Source of the DNA: an uncultured Clostridia bacterium
Lineage (GTDB): Bacteria > Bacillota > Clostridia > Christensenellales > Borkfalkiaceae
Assembly: GCA_947589285.1 (NCBI GenBank)
Contig: CANPZV010000014.1
Span: 1-32,014, forward strand
Direction: 5' to 3'
Length of the DNA stretch: 32,014 bases
This document shows positions 8,621 to 16,410 of the stretch, one piece after another. The translations under genes and the position numbers were made by a program. Numbering within the stretch: position 1 is the stretch's first letter; each line of letters begins with the position of its first letter. The notes under the pieces are model-generated. The model was not told where the DNA came from, made no database searches, and saw nothing but the letters and a program-made list of their open reading frames with translations.

Positions 8621-8806
8621 ATGGCAAAGAAATCAATGATCAGTAAACAGCAGCGGGAACCCAAGTTTTCGACCCGCGCATACACGCGCTGCTCGATCTG
8701 CGGGAGACCGCACGCAGTCCTCAGGAAGTACGGCGTCTGCCGTATCTGCTTCAGGAACCTCGCGTACAGAGGGGAGATCCCCGGCGTCAAGAAGTCGAGC
8801 TGGTAA
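8621..8806 (+). CDS. rpsZ: 30S ribosomal protein S14, zinc type
   Basis: This is the short, zinc-binding S14 (61 residues) of the 30S head. Four Cys in two CxxC pairs (24/27 and 40/43, in [20 protein letters not shown]) mark the C+ form, as opposed to the longer C- paralogue made under zinc limitation. [20 protein letters not shown] is typical. It lies 10 bp after rplE. Confidence 0.97.
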   Translation: MAKKSMISKQQREPKFSTRAYTRCSICGRPHAVLRKYGVCRICFRNLAYRGEIPGVKKSSW

Positions 8807-8817
8807 GGAGGCGAAAG

Positions 8818-9210
8818 ATGACAGATCCTATTGCAGATATGCTCACAAGAATCAGAAACGCGCTCATGGTGAAGAAGGAGACCGTCGAGATCCCCTCCTC
8901 CATCATGAAGAAGGCGATCGCCGACATCCTCCTCAAAGAAGGGTACGTCAAGGACGTCAAGTTCGTCGAGGACGGGTACAACGGCAAGATCGTCATCACG
9001 CTCAAATATACCGACGCGAAGCAGTCGGTCATCGGCGGCCTCAAGCGCGTGTCCAAGCCGGGTCTCCGCACATACAGCGGCGCGGCGGATATGCCCAAAG
9101 TCCTCGGCGGTTACGGCATCGCGATCGTCTCCACCAGCAAGGGCATCATGACGGATAAGCAGGCCAAGGCCGCGAATATCGGCGGCGAAGTGCTTTGCTA
9201 CGTTTGGTAA
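8818..9210 (+). CDS. rpsH: 30S ribosomal protein S8
   Basis: S8 (130 residues) binds the central domain of 16S rRNA and in E. coli represses the spc operon by binding its m[23 protein letters not shown] and the C-terminal [19 protein letters not shown] with GGEVLCYVW are complete. GGAGG precedes the ATG at 8-nt spacing. Confidence 0.98.
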   Translation: MTDPIADMLTRIRNALMVKKETVEIPSSIMKKAIADILLKEGYVKDVKFVEDGYNGKIVITLKYTDAKQSVIGGLKRVSKPGLRTYSGAADMPKVLGGYGIAIVSTSKGIMTDKQAKAANIGGEVLCYVW

Positions 9211-9223
9211 GGAGGGGAGAGAT

Positions 9224-9772
9224 ATGTCGAGAATCGGTAAAAAAGTCATCCCCGTCCCCGCAGGCGTCACCGTCGATTTCACGGACGGCGTCGTCACCGT
9301 CAAAGGCCCCAAGGGGGTCCTCACCCGCGAGATCAAGGGCAACATCGACATCAAGCACGAGGGGGCGGACATGCACGTCCTCGCGCTCGACGAAGAGGAA
9401 AAGACGAACGCGCTCCACGGCCTCTACCGCGCGCTCATCGCCGACATGGTGAAGGGCGTGTCCGAGGGGTTCACGATCGCGCTTGAGATCAAGGGCGTCG
9501 GCTGGAAGGCGCAGGTGCAGGGCAACAAGCTCGTGCTGAACGTCGGATTTTCCCACCCCGTCGAGGTCGTCCAGCCCGAAGGCATCACATTTGCATGCCC
9601 CACGCAGACGGATATCACCGTCAGCGGCATCGACAAGATCAAGGTGGGGCAGGCCGCGGCAGACCTCAGATCCATCCGCAAGCCCGAACCGTACCACGGC
9701 TACGGCATCCGCTATAAGGGCGAGCATGTCGAGCATAAGGAAGGCAAGACTTCGGGCAAGGCCAAGAAGTAA
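9224..9772 (+). CDS. rplF: 50S ribosomal protein L6
   Basis: L6 (182 residues) consists of two similar domains near the sarcin-ricin loop. MSRIGKKVIPVPAGV, TVKGPKGVLTREI, EIKGVGWKAQVQGNKLVLN and the terminal signature PEPYHGYGIRYKGEHVEHKEGK are present. It lies 14 bp after rpsH and 13 bp before rplR. Confidence 0.98.
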   Translation: MSRIGKKVIPVPAGVTVDFTDGVVTVKGPKGVLTREIKGNIDIKHEGADMHVLALDEEEKTNALHGLYRALIADMVKGVSEGFTIALEIKGVGWKAQVQGNKLVLNVGFSHPVEVVQPEGITFACPTQTDITVSGIDKIKVGQAAADLRSIRKPEPYHGYGIRYKGEHVEHKEGKTSGKAKK

Positions 9773-9785
9773 AGGAGCGTGAAAC

Positions 9786-10154
9786 ATGATCACAAAAATT
9801 GATAAGAATGCGGTAAGACAGCGTCGTCACGCTCGCGTCCGCAAGACTGTTTCGGGAACCCCCGAATGTCCCCGCCTCTCCGTTTACAGGAGTACGAAGA
9901 ACATCTATGTGCAGTTCATCGACGACGTAAACGGCAAGACGCTCGCCTCCGCCTCCACGCTTGAGAAATCCGTGCAGAGCGAGATCGCGGGCAAGACCAA
10001 GACGGAAGCGGCAAAGATCGTAGGCAAGATCGCAGGCGAACGCGCCAAGAGCGCGGGCATCACCGACGTCGTGTTCGACAGAGGCGGCTATCATTACACC
10101 GGGCGCGTGCAGGCACTCGCAGACGGCGCGCGTGAAGCCGGTCTCAATTTCTGA
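9786..10154 (+). CDS. rplR: 50S ribosomal protein L18
   Basis: L18 (122 residues) binds 5S rRNA with L5. The basic N-terminal [37 protein letters not shown] and the C-terminal [20 protein letters not shown] are conserved. AAAGGAGCGTGAAAC precedes the ATG. Confidence 0.98.
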   Translation: MITKIDKNAVRQRRHARVRKTVSGTPECPRLSVYRSTKNIYVQFIDDVNGKTLASASTLEKSVQSEIAGKTKTEAAKIVGKIAGERAKSAGITDVVFDRGGYHYTGRVQALADGAREAGLNF

Positions 10155-10171
10155 GGGGAGGAAAGGAACAA

Positions 10172-10687
10172 ATGGCAAGAGAACAGAGACCTCAAAGAAG
10201 ACAGGAACAGGACGACGGACTCATCAAAAAGACCATCTGCATCAACCGCGTGAGCAAGACCGTCAAGGGCGGCAAGAACATGCGCTTTGCGGCTCTCGTC
10301 GTCGTCGGCGACGGCGCGGGCAAGGTCGGCTTCGGGCAGGGCAAGAGCAAGGAAGTCCCCGAGGCGATCGAGAAGGCCACGCAGGCCGCGAAGAAGAACA
10401 TGATCTCCGTCCCGATCGTCGATACGACCATTCCCCACGAAGTGCTTGGCCGCTTCGGCAAGGGAGCCGTTCTGATGCTCCCCGCCGCAGAAGGTACCGG
10501 CGTCATCGCGGGCGGCCCCGTGCGTGCGGTCATGGAGGCTGCGGGCGTGAAGAACATCAGGACCAAGTCCCACGGCACGCAGAATCCCGGCAATTGCGTC
10601 AAGGCGACCATTGCGGGCCTTGCGTCCCTCAAGACGGCGGAAGAGATCGCCGCGCTCCGCGGCAAGACCGTCGAAGAGATCGTTTGA
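10172..10687 (+). CDS. rpsE: 30S ribosomal protein S5
   Basis: S5 (171 residues) helps set decoding accuracy and lies at the mRNA entry channel. After about 15 variable residues come the dsRBD-like part ([35 protein letters not shown]) and the second domain ([20 protein letters not shown]). The length is typical. GGGGAGGAAAGGAAC precedes the ATG. Confidence 0.98.
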   Translation: MAREQRPQRRQEQDDGLIKKTICINRVSKTVKGGKNMRFAALVVVGDGAGKVGFGQGKSKEVPEAIEKATQAAKKNMISVPIVDTTIPHEVLGRFGKGAVLMLPAAEGTGVIAGGPVRAVMEAAGVKNIRTKSHGTQNPGNCVKATIAGLASLKTAEEIAALRGKTVEEIV

Positions 10688-10700
10688 GGAGGCAGAAGAG

Positions 10701-10880
10701 ATGGCAAAGGTAAAAGTTACGCTCGTAAAGAGTACCATCGGACAGATCGAATCCGTCAAGGCGACGGTCGCGGCACTCGGACTGAAAAAGATCCGTTCGT
10801 CCAATATCCTCGAGGATACGCCCGCTTTGCAGGGGCAGATCAAGAAGGTCGCGCACCTCATCAAGGTGGAGAGCGTTTAA
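10701..10880 (+). CDS. rpmD: 50S ribosomal protein L30
   Basis: L30 (59 residues) is the short bacterial form. [15 protein letters not shown], then [15 protein letters not shown] and [15 protein letters not shown] fit the family throughout. The ATG at 10701 has TGAGGAGGCAGAAGAG upstream. An open extension to 10611 lies inside rpsE and is rejected. Confidence 0.96.
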   Translation: MAKVKVTLVKSTIGQIESVKATVAALGLKKIRSSNILEDTPALQGQIKKVAHLIKVESV

Positions 10881-10890
10881 GGAGACAGCA

Positions 10891-11340
10891 ATGAGAATCG
10901 ATACATTATCTCCCGCAGAGGGAGCAAATACCCCCGCTAAGCGTCTCGGGCGCGGCATCGGATCGGGCCTCGGCAAGACGAGCGGCAAGGGTCACAAGGG
11001 CCAGTGGGCGCGTTCGGGCGGCGGCGTAAGGCCGGGCTTCGAAGGCGGCCAGATGCCCCTTGCCCGCAGGCTCCCCAAGCGCGGTTTCAACAACAAGTGG
11101 AGAAAGGAGTACGTCGTCGTCAACCTCGGAAGGCTCAACGATCTTCCCGAGGGGACCGTCGTCGATTACGGATTCGTTCTTGAAAACGGTCTTGCAAAGG
11201 AAGTCAAGAACAACTGCGGGCTGAAAATACTCGCGGGCGGGGAACTTACCGTCAAACTCACCGTCCGCGCGGCCAAATTCTCCGCCTCCGCCAAAGAGGC
11301 GATCGAGAAGGCCGGCGGCACGGCAGAGGTCATCGAGTGA
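10891..11340 (+). CDS. rplO: 50S ribosomal protein L15
   Basis: L15 (149 residues) is a late assembly protein with a long, Gly/Arg-rich N-terminal arm ([20 protein letters not shown], then [18 protein letters not shown]). The globular C-terminal part ends in [16 protein letters not shown]. The gap to secY is 33 bp. Confidence 0.98.
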   Translation: MRIDTLSPAEGANTPAKRLGRGIGSGLGKTSGKGHKGQWARSGGGVRPGFEGGQMPLARRLPKRGFNNKWRKEYVVVNLGRLNDLPEGTVVDYGFVLENGLAKEVKNNCGLKILAGGELTVKLTVRAAKFSASAKEAIEKAGGTAEVIE

Positions 11341-11373
11341 TAGCGTTTCACTCGGTGCAGAAAGGAGTCAACC

Positions 11374-12717
11374 ATGTTTGAAACGATAAAAAACGCCTTT
11401 CGCAATAAGGACATCAGGAAGAAACTTCTCTTGACGTTTCTCATCCTCCTGATCTTCCGTCTCGGGTGCTATATCCCCGTCCCCGGGCTGCTGCGTTCCA
11501 ATTTCGAGAACGCGGTCACGGGCAACGATTTCCTCGCCCTCATGAGCGGGATCACGGGCAACGCGCTCCAGAACGGTACGCTCTTCGCGCTCGGCATCGG
11601 GCCGTACATCAACTCGTCCATTATCGTCCAGCTCCTGACGGTCGGCATTCCCGCCCTCGAGAGATGGAGCAAGCAGGGCGAAGAGGGCACAAGGAAGATC
11701 ACCAACCTCACGCGCATCATCACGATCGTGCTTGCGGTCGTGCAGTCCGTCGGCATCATCGTCCTCTTCGGCAACAACCAGCAGGCGATCCAGACGTCGC
11801 TGTTCTTCTCGCAGGAGATCGGTGAAACGGGTGCGCTCTGGCTCGCGGGCGTGTTCATGACCGTCGTCTATACGGCGGGCGCGTGCCTCGTCATGTGGCT
11901 CGGCGAACGCATCACCGACTTCGGCGTCGGCAACGGCATTTCGCTCATCATCTTCATCGGTATCCTTTCCACGGCAGGCATTGCGATCGTTGACAAGTTC
12001 AAGGTCGTGTTCGGCATCGGTACGGCGCAGGACGTCAACCAGCTCTGGAACATCGCGCTCTTCATCGTGCTTGCGATCGTCATCTTCTTCGCGGTCACCT
12101 TCGTCGATCTCGCGGAGAGGAAAGTGCCCATCAACTATGCAAAGCAGGTCCGCGGCAACAGGATGATGGCGGCGCAGTCCTCGTCGATCCCCATGAAGAT
12201 CACGGGCGGCGGCGTCATGCCCCTCATCTTCGCGTTCGCGATCATCTCCTTCCCGTCCATGATCATGAGCCTCGTCCCCTCGTGGAACGACGAACTCGTA
12301 TGGTGGCAGACGTACTTCTCGGGCAGCTCGCCCTATTGGTACGGGCAGGTCATCTACGCGCTCGTGCTTGCGGTCCTCATCTTCATCTTCGCATTCTTCT
12401 ATGCGCAGATCCAGTTCAATCCCGAGGACATTTCGAGGAACATCCAGCAGAACGGCGGCTTCATCACGGGCATCCGTCCCGGCAAACCCACGGCGCAGTA
12501 TCTCGACAGGATCAACAAGCGCATCACGCTGTTCGGCGCGATCTTCCTGACGCTCATGGCGTTCATCCCCTCGGTGATGTTCTCGTGGGCAGGGCAGGAC
12601 CTCGTCAACGTGTTCTCTACCACGGGTATCCTGATCGTCGTCGAGGTCGCTCTGGAGTTCGACAAACAGCTCCAGGCGCAGATCTCCATGAAGCAGTATA
12701 AGGGATTTTTGAAGTAA
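11374..12717 (+). CDS. secY: Protein translocase subunit SecY
   Basis: SecY (447 residues) is the membrane channel for Sec-dependent export and SRP-delivered membrane insertion. Ten hydrophobic segments are expected and visible. The first is LLLTFLILLIFRLGCYIPVPG (residues about 18-38), and the plug and pore region contains GIGPYINSSIIVQLLTVGIP. The cytosolic loops that bind the ribosome and SecA include PINYAKQVRGNRMM. The start follows AAAGGAGTCAACC. It is the last gene of the S10-spc run. A repeat-rich 700 bp, not the usual short gap, separates it from adk. SRP and its receptor, which feed this channel, are encoded at 27477-31536. Confidence 0.98.
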   Translation: MFETIKNAFRNKDIRKKLLLTFLILLIFRLGCYIPVPGLLRSNFENAVTGNDFLALMSGITGNALQNGTLFALGIGPYINSSIIVQLLTVGIPALERWSKQGEEGTRKITNLTRIITIVLAVVQSVGIIVLFGNNQQAIQTSLFFSQEIGETGALWLAGVFMTVVYTAGACLVMWLGERITDFGVGNGISLIIFIGILSTAGIAIVDKFKVVFGIGTAQDVNQLWNIALFIVLAIVIFFAVTFVDLAERKVPINYAKQVRGNRMMAAQSSSIPMKITGGGVMPLIFAFAIISFPSMIMSLVPSWNDELVWWQTYFSGSSPYWYGQVIYALVLAVLIFIFAFFYAQIQFNPEDISRNIQQNGGFITGIRPGKPTAQYLDRINKRITLFGAIFLTLMAFIPSVMFSWAGQDLVNVFSTTGILIVVEVALEFDKQLQAQISMKQYKGFLK

Positions 12718-12721
12718 GGTT

Positions 12722-13135
12722 TTCGAACATTTCTTTGCTCGTCCCGCCATTTTTTCGCCCCCTCCGTGGGGGTGCCGCGGCGCAATTCTGCTCAACAGCC
12801 CTGTGGGCTGTGAGCTGCGCCGCGGCAGGAGGCGTGGCTTCGCCGACGGGGTTACGGCGGTCCCTGCCGCCGTAACGGGTAGGGGGGTGGGTCACCGCAT
12901 TTCTGCGTCATTCTGCCCCGCCCGCATTCTTATTGCTCCAAGGGCGGCACGAGCGGCACCGCCGCGAAGTAGCGAAGCGAAGGATCTCGCGGGACTTCGA
13001 AAAGAAATGTTCGAGCGAAAGTGCTATCAATATCAATCAATTTGGTCTCGGAAGGCACTTTGCAAGGACAATAAGGTTCCCGTAGGGTACCGAATGGGGT
13101 CGCCCACGGCGGAAGTGAATTCCGCCTAAGGCAAG
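12722..13135. repeat. Composite repeat element, type 1 (secY downstream copy)
   Basis: The element begins with TTCGAACATTTCTTT (12722-12736), 5 bp after the secY stop. The inverse of this arm lies at 13001-13014 (AAAGAAATGTTCGA). Between the arms lie nested repeats: CCCCCTCCGTGGG, a GGGGGGTGGGTCACC track, and an 82-bp segment (12905-12986) shared with 28779-28860. From 12997 to 13135 runs a 139-bp block found again at 15121-15260 and 31841-31980. It ends in the 61-bp core GGTTCCCGTAGGGTACC...CCTAAGGCAAG. No protein gene is present. Confidence 0.85.
12774..12876. repeat. Two large consecutive hairpins inside the secY-adk gap
   Basis: The first hairpin pairs 12774-12784 with 12816-12826 (11 bp, perfect). 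Inside it, 12790-12793 pairs with 12812-12815 and 12795-12801 with 12805-12811, giving about 22 pairs in all. The second pairs 12851-12860 with 12867-12876 (10 bp, perfect). No T run follows either. Confidence 0.8.
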
Positions 13136-13230
13136 AGAGAGGGAATGACACCCCCTCAGTCACGCAAGGGCGCGTGACAGCTCCCCCTCGAGGGGGAGCC
13201 GAGAGACCACCTTGCCCACCCCTTGAGGGA
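13136..13230. repeat. Paired-hairpin repeat module, copy 1
   Basis: The conserved flanks ACCCCCTCAG and ACAGCTCCCCCT surround a hairpin with a GTCACGC/GCGTGAC stem (13159-13165 with 13172-13178). A second stem follows (13180-13188 with 13191-13199). The same module at 15261-15344 keeps the flanks and second stem but has a different first stem (GTCGCC/GGCGAC). Confidence 0.75.
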
Positions 13231-13231
13231 A

Positions 13232-13359
13232 GAATTTTGCGTTCTGCCAAAGATTGATAATCTTTGGCGCAAAATTCTTATAGCATTTGCCCATATGCAC
13301 GGGCAAATGCCGCCCAAACGCGGGTTTCCACCCGCGTGCGAGGGTGCCCCGTAGGGGCA
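13232..13359. repeat. Array of four perfect hairpins upstream of adk
   Basis: Four stems follow one another: 13232-13241/13268-13277 with an inner 13247-13255/13259-13267 (19 pairs, 5-nt bulge); 13283-13292/13301-13310 (10 pairs); 13318-13325/13330-13337 (8 pairs); and 13345-13350/13354-13359 (6 pairs). The last hairpin also occurs at 15351-15365. No promoter for adk could be picked out in this stretch. Confidence 0.75.
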
Positions 13360-13416
13360 GAAGGGGTGTTTCCCGAAAAGCTGTGGAGATCCCAAACAAA
13401 CCATTAAGGAGGCAAC

Positions 13417-14049
13417 ATGAAACTCATTCTTCTCGGCGCACCGGGCGCAGGAAAGGGAACACAGGCGACGAAGATCGCCGAACGGTACGGCCTTGTCCAT
13501 ATCTCCACGGGGGACATCTTCCGCGCGAACATCAAGAACGGCACCGAGATCGGCCTCCTTGCCAAATCCTATACCGACAAGGGCCTCCTCGTTCCCGACG
13601 AAGTGACCGTCGCCATCGTCAAGGACAGACTGACGTGGGACGATTGCAAGAACGGGTACCTGCTCGACGGGTTCCCCCGCAACCTGTATCAGGCGCAACA
13701 GCTCGATACGTTTGCGAAGATCGACGGCGTCGTCAACATCAACATCGACCATAAACTTCTGATGGACCGTCTCTGCGGCAGAAGGGTGTGCAGGGATTGC
13801 GGCGAGAGCTACCACGTCTCCACACTCGGCGGCGTGACGACTTGCGCCCGCTGCGGCGGGGAGCTGTACCAGCGGAAGGACGACAATCCCGAGACGGTGG
13901 CGGCCCGCCTCGCCGTTTACAACGAGCAGACGGCCCCTCTCATCGAATACTACGGCAAGAAGGGATTGATCCTCAACGTCACAGGCAGCGAGGCACCTGC
14001 GGAAGTCCTCTTTGAGGAAGTCAAAAAGGTCCTCGACGCCCTCCAATGA
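13417..14049 (+). CDS. adk: Adenylate kinase, zinc-lid type
   Basis: Adenylate kinase (210 residues) converts AMP and ATP to two ADP. The P-loop GAPGAGKGT is at residues 7-15. The AMP-binding STGDIFR follows at 30-36 and DGFPRN at 84-89. The LID (about 120-160) carries four Cys (125, 128, 143, 146) that bind a structural zinc, as in Gram-positive enzymes. TAAGGAGGCAAC precedes the ATG. The last bases overlap map (ATGA), so the two are probably coupled. The usual close link to secY is broken by 700 bp of repeats. Confidence 0.98.
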   Translation: MKLILLGAPGAGKGTQATKIAERYGLVHISTGDIFRANIKNGTEIGLLAKSYTDKGLLVPDEVTVAIVKDRLTWDDCKNGYLLDGFPRNLYQAQQLDTFAKIDGVVNINIDHKLLMDRLCGRRVCRDCGESYHVSTLGGVTTCARCGGELYQRKDDNPETVAARLAVYNEQTAPLIEYYGKKGLILNVTGSEAPAEVLFEEVKKVLDALQ

Positions 14050-14789
14050 TCCGTCCCAAGACAGAGGAAGAGATCGCCCTCATGCGCGAACCCTGCCGCA
14101 TCGTCAAGGAGTGCCTTGCATTCGTCGGCGAGCGGATCTGTGCGGGCATGACGACGAAGGAGGTGGACGGCCTCGTCTACCGCTTCATCAAGGCGGAGGG
14201 GGCCGAGCCGAGCTGTCTCGGCTACTACGGCTATCCCGCGTCCGCCTGCGTCTCCGTCAACGAGGTCGTTGTCCACGGCATCCCCGACGGCAGAGTCCTC
14301 GAGGAAGGCGACATCGTCAGCGTCGATCTGTGCGCCTATAAGAACGGCTTCCACGGCGACGGCGCGAGGACGTTCTGCATCGGGCAGGTCAGCCCGCAGA
14401 ACCAAAAGCTCGTCCGCGTCACCGAGGAGTGCTTCTTCTGCGGCATCGACGGCCTGAAGGCGGGAACGCCTCTCTATGACATCAGTTACCGCGTCCAACA
14501 GCATGCGGAGAAGAACGGCTTTTCGGTCATCCGCTCCTACACGGGGCACGGTATCGGGCGCGAAATGCACGAGGACCCCGGGGTCCCCAACTTCGGAAGA
14601 AGGGGGACGGGGCCGAGGCTCGAAGCGGGAACGGTCATCTGCGTGGAGCCGATGATCGCCGCGGGCGGCTGGCGCGTCAAGGTCAAAGAAGACGGCTGGA
14701 CGGCTGTCATGGCCGACGGAAAGTGCGCCGCGCACTACGAAAACACCCTCGTCATCCGTGAGGACGGCGTGGAAATTCTGACGCTTTAA
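14046..14789 (+). CDS. map: Type I methionine aminopeptidase
   Basis: The enzyme (247 residues) removes the initiator Met from nascent proteins. The metal ligands of the pita-bread fold are all found: Asp94, Asp105, His168, Glu201 and Glu232. The substrate His78 is in [12 protein letters not shown]. There is no N-terminal zinc-finger extension. The ATG lies in the adk stop (ATGA overlap). It lies 10 bp before infA; no KOW-domain gene is found between map and infA, as occurs in some Firmicutes. Confidence 0.97.
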   Translation: MIRPKTEEEIALMREPCRIVKECLAFVGERICAGMTTKEVDGLVYRFIKAEGAEPSCLGYYGYPASACVSVNEVVVHGIPDGRVLEEGDIVSVDLCAYKNGFHGDGARTFCIGQVSPQNQKLVRVTEECFFCGIDGLKAGTPLYDISYRVQQHAEKNGFSVIRSYTGHGIGREMHEDPGVPNFGRRGTGPRLEAGTVICVEPMIAAGGWRVKVKEDGWTAVMADGKCAAHYENTLVIREDGVEILTL

Positions 14790-14799
14790 GGGAGAGAGT

Positions 14800-15021
14800 A
14801 TGTCGAAGGACGACGTTATCGAAGCGGAAGGCAGGGTCATCGAGGCCCTTCCCAACGCGACATTCAAAGTGAAACTTTCCAACGGCCACATCATCACGGC
14901 GTACATCTCGGGAAAGTTGAGAATGAACTATATCCGTATCATCGAGGGCGACGCCGTCAAACTCGAGATGAGTCCCTACGACCTGACCAAAGGGCGCATC
15001 ACTTGGCGAAGCAAGAATTGA
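14800..15021 (+). CDS. infA: Translation initiation factor IF-1
   Basis: IF-1 (73 residues) is a small OB-fold protein that occupies the ribosomal A site during initiation. [19 protein letters not shown], then [19 protein letters not shown] and the end [14 protein letters not shown] are typical. GGGAGAGAGT lies before the ATG. The stop codon lies inside the left arm of a hairpin (15020-15053) that opens the next repeat block. Confidence 0.98.
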   Translation: MSKDDVIEAEGRVIEALPNATFKVKLSNGHIITAYISGKLRMNYIRIIEGDAVKLEMSPYDLTKGRITWRSKN

Positions 15022-15053
15022 GCAAAGCGAATGTTTCGAACATTTCTTTGCTC
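15020..15053 (+). promoter_or_regulatory. Hairpin overlapping the infA stop codon
   Basis: GAGCAAAG (15020-15027) pairs with CTTTGCTC (15046-15053). Inside it, AATGTT (15030-15035) pairs with AACATT (15039-15044) around a TCG loop. The left arm starts within the infA TGA. There is no T run, so it may mark a transcript 3' end or processing point rather than an intrinsic terminator. Its inner half is the left arm of a type 1 repeat element. Confidence 0.5.
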
Positions 15054-15260
15054 GCCCCGCGGACGCGCGGAGGCCCGCCCCGCGCGTCATCCTGAGCTTG
15101 TCGAAGGATCTCGCGGGGCGTCGAAAAGAAATGTTCGAGCGAAAGTGCTATCGACATCAATCACTTTGGTCTCGGAAGCGTTATATGCAAGGACAGTAAG
15201 GTTCCCGTAGGGTACCAAATGGGGTCGCCCACGGCGGAAGTGAATTCCGCCTAAGGCAAG
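15031..15260. repeat. Composite repeat element, type 1 (infA downstream copy)
   Basis: The same architecture as the secY copy is seen, with a shorter insert. The left arm TTTCGAACATTTCTTTGCTCG (starting near 15034) is followed by 70-odd bp of GC-rich and TCATCCTGAG-type repeat. The right arm and conserved block cover 15121-15260, which contains the 61-bp core (15200-15260). Confidence 0.85.
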
Positions 15261-15344
15261 GAAATGGGGAATGACACCCCCTCAGTCGCCTTTGGCGACA
15301 GCTCCCCCTCAAGGGGGAGCCGAGACCTTGCCCACCCCTTGAGG
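15261..15344. repeat. Paired-hairpin repeat module, copy 2
   Basis: This module follows the core as at 13136. The first stem is GTCGCC/GGCGAC (15285-15290 with 15294-15299) and the second is GCTCCCCC/GGGGGAGC (15301-15308 with 15313-15320). Compared with copy 1, the first stem has changed sequence on both sides and still pairs. Confidence 0.75.
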
Positions 15345-15401
15345 GGTGGGTGCCCCGTAGGGGCAGAAGGGGTGTCGTCCTTAAATCGTCACCGCTTTCT
15401 T

Positions 15402-15487
15402 CTCGCTGCCCCTTTCAGGGGAAAGGGGTTTGAAACCCCTCTGTCACTCGCATTGCTCGTGACATCTCCCCTAAGAGGGGCGACAAG
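15402..15487. repeat. Dispersed intergenic repeat, unit A copy 3 (shortened)
   Basis: The flanks are the same as at 111-218 (CTCGCTGCCCCTTT..AGGGG, then GAAACCCCTCTGTC and GACATCTCCCC). The GAGCTTGCGAG part is missing and the hairpin tip is different (ACTCGCATTGCTCGT in place of TCGGCTACGCCTC). It is followed by a TCATTCAGAGCGAAGCGAAG-type repeat at about 15498-15545. Confidence 0.8.
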
Positions 15488-15661
15488 AGTAAACTGCGTC
15501 ATTCAGAGCGAAGCGAAGAATCCCGGAAAACGAAGTCCGCAGGTCTATGAGATTCTTCACTGCGTTCAGAATGAGCGTCCCTCCGCCGCAATTTTCAATT
15601 TTGAATTAAAAAGCGGTTCCGCAGGGCAAGAACCCAAAAATAACAAAGAGGTAATATCATC

Positions 15662-15778
15662 ATGAAAGTCAGACCTTCCGTCAAACCCATGTGCGATAAG
15701 TGCAAAGTCATCAAGAGAAACGGCAAAGTCATGGTAATTTGTTCCAAAAACAAGAGCCATAAGCAAAGACAGGGTTAA
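15662..15778 (+). CDS. rpmJ: 50S ribosomal protein L36
   Basis: L36 (38 residues) is the smallest large-subunit protein and binds zinc. The sequence starts [20 protein letters not shown] and ends KSHKQRQG. The ligands Cys11, Cys14, Cys27 and His33 are in place, so this is the zinc-binding (C+) form. AAAGAGG lies 10 or so bases before the ATG. It is isolated: 640 bp of repeats separate it from infA, and a promoter starts 7 bp after its stop. Confidence 0.97.
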   Translation: MKVRPSVKPMCDKCKVIKRNGKVMVICSKNKSHKQRQG

Positions 15779-15785
15779 AAAACGA

Positions 15786-15814
15786 TTGACTATCCGAAAC
15801 GAATCTGTTATAAT
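15786..15814 (+). promoter_or_regulatory. Promoter of the alpha operon (rpsM-rplQ)
   Basis: TTGACT (15786-15791), a 17-bp spacer and a perfect TATAAT (15809-15814) make a strong sigma-A type promoter. It sits directly after rpmJ and gives a leader of about 210 nt before rpsM. It allows the alpha operon to be expressed apart from S10-spc. Confidence 0.85.
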
Positions 15815-15821
15815 GAGAAAA

Positions 15822-16029
15822 GCGGCCTGTAAAGGGGCCGCGGCGAAGCAGAACATTTCAGGCTGAATTTCCGCACGGAGCAGTGCGGAAAGTCGGCTTG
15901 CTTTGCGTCTGATATTTGAAAGCCGAAAACAAACGCACTCCGATAAGGCATTTTCCACTGCCGAAGCGGGGGAAGCGATCCATATAAAAAATCCAAAAAA
16001 ATTACCGAAAAGAAGCGGAGGTTAAAAAA
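15822..16029 (+). promoter_or_regulatory. Structured 5' leader of the alpha operon
   Basis: Three clean stems follow the promoter: GCGGCC/GGCCGC (15822-15827 with 15836-15841); TTTCCGCAC/GTGCGGAAA (15868-15876 with 15883-15891); and TCGGCTT/AAGCCGA (15893-15899 with 15920-15926). The leader ends with GGAGG before rpsM. S4 represses alpha-operon or rpsD mRNA in E. coli and Bacillus by binding the leader. A similar role here is inferred from position and structure only. Confidence 0.55.
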
Positions 16030-16398
16030 ATGGCACGTATTGCCGGTGTGGATCTGCCGAGAGAGAAGAGAATCGAGATCGGCCTCACCTACATTTACGG
16101 GATCGGACTCACCACGTCGAGGAAGATCCTTCAAGCTACGGGCATCGACCCCGATACGCGTGTGAAGGACCTCAACGAGACCGATGTATCCAAACTGAGA
16201 GAGTATATTGACCACAACTATACCGTGGAGGGCGAACTCAGGGGGCAAGTGAGCCTCAACATCAAGCGTCTGATGGAGATCGGATGCTATCGCGGCGTCC
16301 GCCACAGAAAGGGCCTGCCCGTCCGCGGGCAGAGTACCAAGCGCAACGCGAGGACCCGCAAAGGCCCGCGCCGCACGGTCGCGAACAAGAAGAAGTAA
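16030..16398 (+). CDS. rpsM: 30S ribosomal protein S13
   Basis: S13 (122 residues) lies in the 30S head and contacts the P-site tRNA and the L5 bridge. [20 protein letters not shown], then [15 protein letters not shown] and the basic tail [20 protein letters not shown] are typical. GGAGG lies 10 bp before the ATG. It is the first gene of the alpha operon. Confidence 0.98.
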   Translation: MARIAGVDLPREKRIEIGLTYIYGIGLTTSRKILQATGIDPDTRVKDLNETDVSKLREYIDHNYTVEGELRGQVSLNIKRLMEIGCYRGVRHRKGLPVRGQSTKRNARTRKGPRRTVANKKK

Positions 16399-16410
16399 GG
16401 AGAAGCGGAA

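Noticed and set aside
7516-9372. Very long minus-strand open frame (about 618 codons) opposite rplN-rplF
   Set aside because: It is antisense to six conserved ribosomal genes and results from the GC-rich codon use of the true strand. It has no family resemblance and an implausible composition.
12722-13014. Type 1 element as an insertion sequence
   Set aside because: It has inverted arms but no transposase frame and no clear target duplication; a non-autonomous element remains possible and is reported as a finding.
12803-13129. Possible small genes within the repeat blocks (also around 15264-15665, 20943-21173, 28881-29150, 31709-31974)
   Set aside because: The frames lie in dispersed repeats, recur as the same peptide in unrelated places (for example GGIHFRRGRPHSVPYGNHN on the minus strand), and lack ribosome binding sites.
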